DNA from: Lentisphaeria bacterium UBA4640
GTDB taxonomy: Bacteria; Verrucomicrobiota; Lentisphaeria; Victivallales; UBA1829
Length of the DNA stretch: 10,329 bases
Direction: 5' to 3'
Assembly (NCBI GenBank): GCA_002405835.1
Contig: DHMO01000015.1
Span: 1 to 10,329, forward strand
Positions within the stretch are counted from its first letter, which is position 1. Every line of letters starts with the position of its first letter. The position numbers and the translations under genes were made by a program. This document shows positions 1 through 5,424 of this stretch, piece after piece. The notes beneath the pieces are model-generated. The model was not told where the DNA came from. It made no database searches and saw nothing but the letters and a program-made list of their open reading frames with translations.

Positions 1-22
1 TGCGATAATCGCAATTACCACA
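1..22. repeat. Left copy of prepilin-helix direct repeat (attachment-like site, cut by window edge)
   Basis: These 22 bases are identical to 868-889 and in the same orientation, 867 bp (289 codons) apart. The copy starts at the window edge, so it may be longer. On the minus strand it reads GTG GTA ATT GCG ATT ATC GCA, the VVIAIIA stretch of a prepilin N-terminal helix. Identity stops at base 22 (c here, a in the right copy). As at the right copy, the expected FTLIELL codons are missing upstream; the preceding residues read KDSIIR. The site interpretation is inference; the identity is seen directly. Confidence 0.75.
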
Positions 23-120
23 CGGATTATGCTATCTTTATAATACCTGTCAACGAGCTCTTTGATAACTTTTTTGTACTCAATCTCGCGAAAGCCGGGA
101 ATGAATCCCGAAAGATTCAT
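1..120 (-). CDS. Possible partial ORF running through the left repeat into the next prepilin body
   Basis: On the minus strand the frame stays open from the TAG at 172-174 to the window edge. An ATG at 118-120 would give MNLSGFIPGF followed by a charged stretch (IEYKKVIKELVDRYYKDSII), then R and VVIAIIA from the repeat. The end lies outside the window. If translated, the pilin helix would be joined to a non-pilin head with no prepilin-peptidase motif. I see no convincing ribosome binding site: the bases before the ATG are CCGCCGGGG. The start also sits inside a hairpin arm. The alternative is that the frame is open by chance and this is simply the upstream flank of a second headless prepilin cassette. 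Confidence 0.3.
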   Translation of the reverse strand, partial: MNLSGFIPGFREIEYKKVIKELVDRYYKDSIIRVVIAIIA

Positions 121-127
121 CCCCGGC
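94..127 (-). other. 14-bp stem-loop in the tail of the prepilin cassette
   Basis: Arms GCCGGGAATGAATC (94-107) and GATTCATCCCCGGC (114-127) pair at 13 of 14 positions around a six-base loop. The hairpin lies about 48-80 nt downstream of the prepilin stop. On the minus strand it is followed only by a short TTT, so it is at best a weak intrinsic terminator. It could instead be a folded recombination or processing element at the cassette end. It has no Rho-type features that I can identify. Confidence 0.6.
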
Positions 128-153
128 GGAGGGCTAATCGCTGTAATAAAACC

Positions 154-168
154 AGAAACCAGGTTTCT
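154..168. repeat. 15-bp palindrome just after the prepilin stop
   Basis: AGAAACC-A-GGTTTCT has perfect 7-bp arms around one central base. It lies 7 bases beyond the TAA stop at 175-177 and next to a second in-frame stop, TAG, at 172-174. It could be a protein-binding dyad or part of a 3' structure; the sequence does not decide. Confidence 0.5.
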
Positions 169-174
169 AGTCTA

Positions 175-888
175 TTACTCAATCACATAGTCATTGGTGT
201 TGCCAATGCCATCAGTACCGCCCTGAGCCTGCTTAACAGCATTACCGTCAAGAATACCATTGGTGTCGCCTTTGGCATTATAAACTTTGTTTGCCTCCTT
301 AGACCAATTGGTCTTCAAGCTCCAATAGTTATCTCCAGCGCCAGAGACAAAAGATCCTACATGACCATCTCCAAAGAGAATGTTGCCGAATTTATCGTGA
401 TTCGGGCTGGAACCTCCGGAAATGGCACCGTCAAAAAGGATACCAGAGTCAGAACCCGTCGTATTCGCATTCATGCCAGCGAGGTAATGGTAAGTAAGAC
501 CGATCCCATTAAAACCTGTCGTAACAGCTGCTCCGTCAGCAGTTGCGCTATTATTAACAAACGGATTTGAAGTTACCTTAGAGCTGTAAACTGCCGCTTT
601 CTGTGAAGTAGACGGACAAATATACATTTTCATATCCGTAAGGACCCCATTCAGGACCAGAGGTTCAAGGCCTACGGTAGACTTTTTCTGTCCATCAACC
701 TTTGCGGCTGTCTCAGGAACTCCACCAAACGGCAAGACGACATCATCCGGGAAGTTGGTGTAAAGCTGGAAAGCGAGACCGATCTGCTTCTGATTGGACG
801 CGCAGGAGATTCTGCGGGCTTTTTCACGGGCTGAGTTCAGCGCGGGGAGGAGCATGCCGGCGAGGATTGCGATAATCGCAATTACCAC
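175..888 (-). pseudogene. Headless H-X9-DG prepilin-like (type II/IV pseudopilin) module
   Basis: The reading frame encodes the body of a pseudopilin-like protein of the Lentisphaerota/Planctomycetota H-X9-DG family. It has the hydrophobic helix VVIAIIAILAGMLLPALN, then AREKARRISCASNQKQIG, and the family motif at His164...Asp174-Gly175 (HDKFGNILFGDG, exactly nine residues between). These proteins normally start MK-x-FTLIELLVVIAIIAIL and are cut before the Phe by prepilin peptidase. Here the frame upstream of GTG-888 reads NNIPLI, with no ATG, no FTLIE and no binding site before the next stop at 937-939. The loss is exactly at the 22-bp repeat. Everything downstream is intact and ends in TAA TAG. 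I therefore read it as a promoterless cassette or recombination product, not a decayed gene. GTG-888 could still start a short-leader product, since TATAAT lies on this strand at 904-909. It could also be a gene split by integration. Confidence 0.75.
866..882. repeat. 17-bp perfect palindrome within the right repeat
   Basis: ATTGCGAT-A-ATCGCAAT has 8-bp arms around base 874. It encodes the I-A-I-I-A-I part of the prepilin helix. The symmetry comes from the codons ATT GCG ATT ATC GCA ATC. A dyad of this kind could serve as a recombinase-dimer binding site, but that role is inference. Confidence 0.7.
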
Positions 889-889
889 A
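868..889. repeat. Right copy of prepilin-helix direct repeat (attachment-like site)
   Basis: Identical over 22 bases to 1-22. The prepilin body lies on one side; on the other is a 49-bp AT-rich spacer to the recombinase start at 939. Both copies share TATnnTTATAAnA at the same offset (33-45 and 900-912; 10 of 10 specified bases). They differ in most of the 10 bases immediately after the repeat. Two copies in the same orientation, with abrupt loss of identity at the same base and a serine recombinase beside one of them, fit a site-specific crossover locus. Confidence 0.75.
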
Positions 890-911
890 ATCAGTGGTAT
901 ATTATTATAAC
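882..911 (+). promoter_or_regulatory. Probable recombinase promoter, -35 inside the repeat
   Basis: TTACCA (882-887), an 18-bp spacer and TATAAC (906-911) lie upstream of the recombinase and predict a start near 918 with a leader of about 21 nt. The -35 lies in the 22-bp repeat. The left copy has the same geometry, TTACCA (15-20) and TATAAT (39-44). TATATT at 898-903 is an alternative -10. The match to consensus is moderate. Confidence 0.4.
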
Positions 912-938
912 AAACAAAACATTTACGGAGAACTTTTT

Positions 939-2666
939 ATGAAAAGCAAAAAAAATATCATCCGCATGCAGCGCGAAGAAGAACGAAAACTCTTCTTCCA
1001 TCCTCAAGGAACCGCGGTCTTCTCATTCGCAAGACAATCCAGCGGCGATGAATCCGACAGTGCAAGCATCGCCGACCAACTCGAAGCAAACCGGAAGTCC
1101 GCTCAAATGCTCGGACTGCATATCGACTGGGAAGACTGGGACGCAAATATCACCGGATACTCTTATCCCGATACAAAATTCTTCCGCGAATGTTATAAAC
1201 TCGATCTTGCATTGCAGCAATATTTCAGCACACACGCCGCGACAAACCGTCAGCCGGTCTTCCGCGAAGGTCTCGGATTCATCTTCCGCAATATCAAAAA
1301 AGGCGATATCCTCCTGCTCGACACCGCAACCCGGCTCGTCCGCGCAACCATCATTCCCACGAACGAAAGCAATATCTGGAACTGGCTCGAATCCATGGAG
1401 GTCAAAACCTACGTCGGCGGAAAACTTTACAACCCGCGCGACATCGGAGTCAAAATCATCAGCGCTGTCGAAACGCAGTCCAAAGAGGAAAAAGCGAAAA
1501 ACGCCGTCCGCGGTCTCGTCAGCGCACGCAACAAAGGCGTCATGATCGGATTTCACAGGCTTTACGGATACATCTTCTCAAAAGTCCGCGGACAGCAGGT
1601 GCTCACTCCGCAGAAACATGAATTCGCCGTCGTCCGCAAAGTCTTTCAGGATTTTCTCGCGGGGAAAGGAAAAAATGAAATCTGCCGCGAACTCAGTGCG
1701 AATGGTCGGAAAACGGTCAAGCCGGCACGGATCAACATGATTCTCAACAATCCGAAATACTGCGGATTCATGCCCGATTCCAAAGGAGAACTCATCCCCT
1801 GCCCCGCAGTCGTCAAACCTGTTCTCTCACGCGCGGAATGGGAAAAAGTCCAGATGCTCCAGCAGAAATATTATCCGCGAAAAGAAAAATTCAAAGGACG
1901 GAAATATCTTCTCTGCGGACTCGCACGGTGCGGGTACTGCGGCGGAATCATGAAGCCGCAGGCAAACCGGAAGGGACGCGCGGACAAGTATTACATCTGC
2001 CAGCGGCACGCGGAGTGTCTGCAGGTCACGCCCTGCAGAGGAAGCGCGCTCATCGACACCACCGAGCGTCAGTTCGGACTCGAAACGCTGATCGCGCCCT
2101 TCGGGATGCTCTACTTTCTCCACACCGGAGTCAGTTTTGAGCGCATCAAACTTGAAACACAGCTGCGCGAAAAGCGCACCGCTCTGGAAAACGTCTCGCG
2201 AGTTCTCGACTCCATCCGCAAAACTCTGGAAAGGAATTTCATGCTGTTTGAAACCGTGAAAGGTCCGCTCGAAAATGCGGGAAGACAGCAGGCGGTTCTG
2301 CAGGGAGAAGTCAAAATGCTCGAAAAAGAGGCGGACGCGCTCCCCGGCTCCGGCTCCGCGGAACGGGTCGCGACATTCGGCGAATGGGCAAAACTGCCGA
2401 TGGAGCGCAGACAAAAAATCATGCGGGAAGTGCTGCGGAAAGTCGCGATTTTCGAAGACCGCTATGAGCTCGAACTTTACAACCGGGACATCATTTCCAT
2501 TCCGAAAATGCTGACAGGGAAACGTTTCTTCAATCCGGAGCTCCGGCTGGCGGAATTCAATGAAAACCAGTCTCAACTGCGCGTTCTCCTCCGTGCGCAC
2601 AGCGCGGGCAAATCACGCGTCACTCTCTACAAAACAGCCGAGCTCTCCGTCGATTACGAATTCTGA
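939..2666 (+). CDS. Large serine recombinase (resolvase/integrase family)
   Basis: A 575-residue site-specific recombinase that would cut and rejoin DNA through a phosphoserine link. The resolvase domain starts with SFARQSSGDE (nucleophile Ser34 after Arg32) and has the D-x3-R-L-x-R active-site element at Asp128, Arg132 and Arg135. An insertion of about 25 residues (roughly 77-103) separates the GYS loop from the FREGLGFIF helix, where typical members are shorter. A recombinase domain follows (GFHRLYGYIF to about residue 300), then a zinc beta-ribbon (Cys331, Cys334, Cys354, Cys360/366), a coiled coil (about 400-465) and a C-terminal tail. This layout is that of phage and ICE integrases. I chose ATG-939 for its ACGGAG site eight bases upstream; the upstream GTG-894 has none. 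It diverges from the headless prepilin and starts 50 bp from the repeat. The stop overlaps the next gene by 13 bp, so no element end is seen on this side. Confidence 0.9.
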   Translation: MKSKKNIIRMQREEERKLFFHPQGTAVFSFARQSSGDESDSASIADQLEANRKSAQMLGLHIDWEDWDANITGYSYPDTKFFRECYKLDLALQQYFSTHAATNRQPVFREGLGFIFRNIKKGDILLLDTATRLVRATIIPTNESNIWNWLESMEVKTYVGGKLYNPRDIGVKIISAVETQSKEEKAKNAVRGLVSARNKGVMIGFHRLYGYIFSKVRGQQVLTPQKHEFAVVRKVFQDFLAGKGKNEICRELSANGRKTVKPARINMILNNPKYCGFMPDSKGELIPCPAVVKPVLSRAEWEKVQMLQQKYYPRKEKFKGRKYLLCGLARCGYCGGIMKPQANRKGRADKYYICQRHAECLQVTPCRGSALIDTTERQFGLETLIAPFGMLYFLHTGVSFERIKLETQLREKRTALENVSRVLDSIRKTLERNFMLFETVKGPLENAGRQQAVLQGEVKMLEKEADALPGSGSAERVATFGEWAKLPMERRQKIMREVLRKVAIFEDRYELELYNRDIISIPKMLTGKRFFNPELRLAEFNENQSQLRVLLRAHSAGKSRVTLYKTAELSVDYEF

Positions 2667-3952
2667 CGGGTATGATGCAGGAGCCCTTCCACACCAGTTC
2701 TGTGGAAAAAATCCTTCATGTTCACAACCGCGCCCGACTTGCGCGCGATTTCAGCCGCAAAAACCAGATAATGGGTCTCCAGGGAAATCTCCGGTCCGGT
2801 GACGATCTCCGATGTATTGCGCGTCAGCACCGCATCCACAAATGAACGGACCAGATTGTAATCCCCTCCGCCATGATGATCCGGGACCTCCGGAGGCGGA
2901 ATCGGAATCTCTTCCGTTTTTCCGGTCAGATACGAACAGCAGCGCAGCGTGTCGCCATCCCCGTAAAGCTCGCCGAGCGAACCGAAAACAGTGGTCCGGC
3001 GGTCGCCGTATTTTGAACATCCGGCAAGCGTAAACACCGCCGTGGCGTTGTTTTCAAACTCAATATTCACCACCTGATGATCCGCAACATCGTTGTCGCA
3101 CGCAAACACGCATCGTCCGTAGGGACCGATGCGGAGCTGATGCAGAACGCTCTCTTCCGTCGCATCTCCGGCAACCGATTCCACGTAGGCGCCGATGTTG
3201 CCGGAACGGATACGCTCCAGGTAGAAACGCGGGGCGGAATAGGGACACTCCGGCTCCAGTTTGCAATCCAGACAGCGGTCCGCCGCACCTTCCGGGCGGT
3301 TTTCCTTGCGGAAAAACATCAGCGAACCGAATGACGACACCTGTTTCGGGGCGGCGCCGACAATGTAGCGCAGCCAGTCGAGGTCGTGAATTGACTTTGC
3401 AAGCAGAACCGAAGAGGAATCCTCTTCGCGGCTCCAGTTGCCGCGCACGTATGAATGGGCAAAACGCCAGTAGCCGACCGGCTCCAGGTGCTGAACGCTC
3501 ATCACCTGCCCGATACGCCCGCTGTCGATCAGCTTTTTGAGCGTGCGCGTAAAGTTGGTGTAGCGGAGCACATGGCAGACGGACATGATGATGTTGTTTG
3601 CCTCGGCGGAAGCGATCAGGGTCCGGCACTCCTCAAGAGTCGGGGCGAGCGGCTTTTCGATGAGAATGTCATATTTCAGTTCGGCAAACGCGATCGCGGG
3701 CTCCAGATGCATCCGGTCCTGTGTGGCGATGATGACGGCGTCCGCGAATTTCGGACGCTTCAGCAGGTCGTGCCAGTCGTGAAACTGGTTTTCGGGCGGA
3801 ATGTTATGCGTATGGGCAATGCGTTCGCGGAAAAAATCACGAGGCTCCGCAACCGCCACGACTTCGGCGCGGTCGGAAAGAGTTTTCAAGTGATTGGAGT
3901 AGATGGTTCCGCGTCCGCCCGCTCCAACGATGATCACAGATGCCTTTTTCAT
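2654..3952 (-). CDS. Gfo/Idh/MocA-family NAD(P)-dependent oxidoreductase
   Basis: A 432-residue cytoplasmic dehydrogenase of the family acting on sugars, inositols and their derivatives. The Rossmann N-terminus has GAGGRG at residues 10-15. The family's EKP motif is at 99-101 (Lys100 catalytic) and a K-x2-HD-x-D element (Lys186, His189, Asp190) lies in the C-terminal alpha/beta domain. A Cys cluster (Cys227, Cys230, Cys236, in CLDCKLEPECPYSA) is seen in a subset of the family and may bind metal. Length is slightly above the usual 330-400. The substrate cannot be read from sequence, and no sugar transporter or isomerase lies next to it. It is transcribed alone from its own promoter and is convergent with the recombinase; the last four codons lie inside the recombinase 3' end. 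No strong ribosome binding site is seen before the ATG, with AAGAGG rather far upstream. Confidence 0.9.
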   Translation of the reverse strand: MKKASVIIVGAGGRGTIYSNHLKTLSDRAEVVAVAEPRDFFRERIAHTHNIPPENQFHDWHDLLKRPKFADAVIIATQDRMHLEPAIAFAELKYDILIEKPLAPTLEECRTLIASAEANNIIMSVCHVLRYTNFTRTLKKLIDSGRIGQVMSVQHLEPVGYWRFAHSYVRGNWSREEDSSSVLLAKSIHDLDWLRYIVGAAPKQVSSFGSLMFFRKENRPEGAADRCLDCKLEPECPYSAPRFYLERIRSGNIGAYVESVAGDATEESVLHQLRIGPYGRCVFACDNDVADHQVVNIEFENNATAVFTLAGCSKYGDRRTTVFGSLGELYGDGDTLRCCSYLTGKTEEIPIPPPEVPDHHGGGDYNLVRSFVDAVLTRNTSEIVTGPEISLETHYLVFAAEIARKSGAVVNMKDFFHRTGVEGLLHHTRQNS

Positions 3953-3991
3953 GCTAAGCCGTTTGCCTCTTGCTATTATTCGTTATATGGT

Positions 3992-4019
3992 AATATAGCG
4001 ACACTGTTCGTTCCGTCAA
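3992..4019 (-). promoter_or_regulatory. Sigma-70-type promoter of the oxidoreductase
   Basis: On the minus strand, TTGACG (4014-4019), a 16-bp spacer and TATATT (3992-3997) lie about 40 bp before the ATG at 3952. A/T tracts just upstream (4027-4048) could act as an UP element. A second TTGACG at 4037-4042 has no good -10. Confidence 0.6.
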
Positions 4020-4164
4020 GGGTGCGTAATATTTTTCGTCAATATATCATACCTTCCGACAAAACGAAAGCGCCGTCTGAGAGATAATATACCTGTTCCG
4101 GAGAATGCTTCAAGGGCTGAAATATGTGCAATATGTGATAGATTCGCTACAGTTCGTGACAAAT

Positions 4165-5400
4165 TCAGAGAAGCTCGCCGTTGAGCAGAATCAATTCGCG
4201 CGCATAAGGTTCCATCTTTTCCAGAACGCCGGAGAAACGGAAAGTCCCGCCCGTATGGTTTTTCAGCTGCGGAAGAGCGGATTCCGGAAGACGGACCGTT
4301 GCGCGGATTTTGCTCTTCATCGAATAGGAGCCCGACACCTCCGCAATCTCAAAAGTCGCTTTGACTGCGGGACCTTTGCCAAGCACGAAATCGGAGTTGA
4401 ATGAGTTTGCGGAACGCAGGACGCCGCTCCACTCCACGCGCGTTCCCTTTGCCTCGGCAAAAATCTTCCGCTCCTTCTCGCCGGGAAATGAAGCACCGAA
4501 GAGCTGAGATGCAAATGCGGTCTGATCCAGCGGTACAGTATCCGGCACAGATTCAGAAGCAGGTTCAGACACAACACGCTCCGGTTCAATTTCCGGTTCC
4601 GGAACGGCAGGAATTTCCTCATTCATTGCGGGTTCGGGTTCAGACACAATCTCCGGTTCCGGTTCACAAACCGGCGCGGAGACCTTCGGAGTTTTGAGTT
4701 CAGGAACAGGTTCCGCATGTTCAACGCGTATCGGACCGGCGGGGGACGCGACCGAACACTTCTCCCAGTTCTCGGCAAAGGAAATTGTAAAACTGATCAG
4801 ATGAACCAGAGAGTCCTCGTCATTGCAGATTCCCGGAACGCGGATCACCACATATTGATCGGTGACATCCAGATAACGGAAAAATCCAAGCGCGTTCTTC
4901 AGAATGTTCATTCTGGCCGGCGTCAGAGCCCCGATCAAAGCACTTTCGCTGGAGGCGACGTATTGCAGACGGGGATTATCAATTCCGGAGAGCTTGTAGA
5001 CGCGCTGTCCGGCGAAAATACCGCGCAGGACAGGTTCATCATCCAGCAGAATCCGCAGTCCCGCTTTCCCCGGCGTGCGGAAGAGAACCGAGGCGACCGT
5101 GCAGCGTTCTCTGTCCTCTCCCTCCGGGATATACACATCCACCAGACGATCATTGATGATGCCGCGCAGACCGGGAAAGCCGCTGCCGTCCTTCGGCCGG
5201 ATATATTCGAGATCGGTATTTTCGGCAATCCCCATCCAAACACTCGGAGAGACATAAGAACCGGAAGCGGAGAACGTGAAAGATTTCCGTTCTGCGGAGC
5301 CGCCGTCAGACGGCGAACTCCGCATTGCAAGCATTCTTCCCAGAAAACGGAAAAAGGAGAGCACCACAATCATTGTTATCAGGATTGCCAGGAAACCCAT
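4165..5400 (-). CDS. Membrane-anchored protein with Pro/Glu linker and OB-like C-terminal domain
   Basis: 411 residues, function not recognised. Residues 3-23 (FLAILITMIVVLSFFRFL) form one N-terminal membrane segment or uncleaved signal anchor. Residues 40-215 look like a globular domain with many beta-strand stretches. Residues 229-291 form a Pro/Glu-rich linker with repeated EPEPE-type units. Residues 300-411 hold a compact beta-rich domain (TRVEWSGVLRSANSF ... GTFRFSGVLEKMEPY) that resembles small OB folds of exported bacterial proteins; that resemblance is by eye. The ATG has a good GGAGGA six bases upstream. The gene follows the tail-anchored repeat protein by 24 bp in the same operon. 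The pair probably works together at the inner membrane, perhaps in an envelope or secretion assembly. No terminator was seen after the stop. Confidence 0.8.
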   Translation of the reverse strand: MGFLAILITMIVVLSFFRFLGRMLAMRSSPSDGGSAERKSFTFSASGSYVSPSVWMGIAENTDLEYIRPKDGSGFPGLRGIINDRLVDVYIPEGEDRERCTVASVLFRTPGKAGLRILLDDEPVLRGIFAGQRVYKLSGIDNPRLQYVASSESALIGALTPARMNILKNALGFFRYLDVTDQYVVIRVPGICNDEDSLVHLISFTISFAENWEKCSVASPAGPIRVEHAEPVPELKTPKVSAPVCEPEPEIVSEPEPAMNEEIPAVPEPEIEPERVVSEPASESVPDTVPLDQTAFASQLFGASFPGEKERKIFAEAKGTRVEWSGVLRSANSFNSDFVLGKGPAVKATFEIAEVSGSYSMKSKIRATVRLPESALPQLKNHTGGTFRFSGVLEKMEPYARELILLNGELL

Positions 5401-5424
5401 TCTTTTTCCTCCGGGGAAACGGAC

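Noticed and set aside
1..22. Repeat explained only by protein conservation
   Set aside because: The helix is strongly conserved, so this must be taken seriously. However, identity covers all synonymous positions, ends abruptly with FTLIELL missing at both copies, and a matching non-coding box follows at equal distance.
894..938. Upstream GTG start for the recombinase
   Set aside because: It adds 15 Tyr/Asn-rich residues, has no ribosome binding site, and would begin inside the probable promoter. ATG-939 has ACGGAG at good spacing.
1048..2514. Several open frames of 60-257 codons overlapping the recombinase on both strands
   Set aside because: They lack ribosome binding sites and family motifs, and sit in other frames of a clear gene.
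1..2666. Invertible promoter or shufflon with inverted repeats
   Set aside because: The two repeat copies are direct, not inverted, and no inverted copy was found elsewhere in the window. Excision or integration fits better than inversion, at least here.
939..2666. IS607-type or Tn3-type transposon with terminal repeats
   Set aside because: No tnpB, no Tn3 transposase and no terminal inverted repeats are visible; the recombinase is of the large type with zinc ribbon and coiled coil.
4121..4137. AATATGTG direct repeat (4121-4128 and 4130-4137)
   Set aside because: Two short A/T-rich copies far upstream of the mapped promoter; likely chance.
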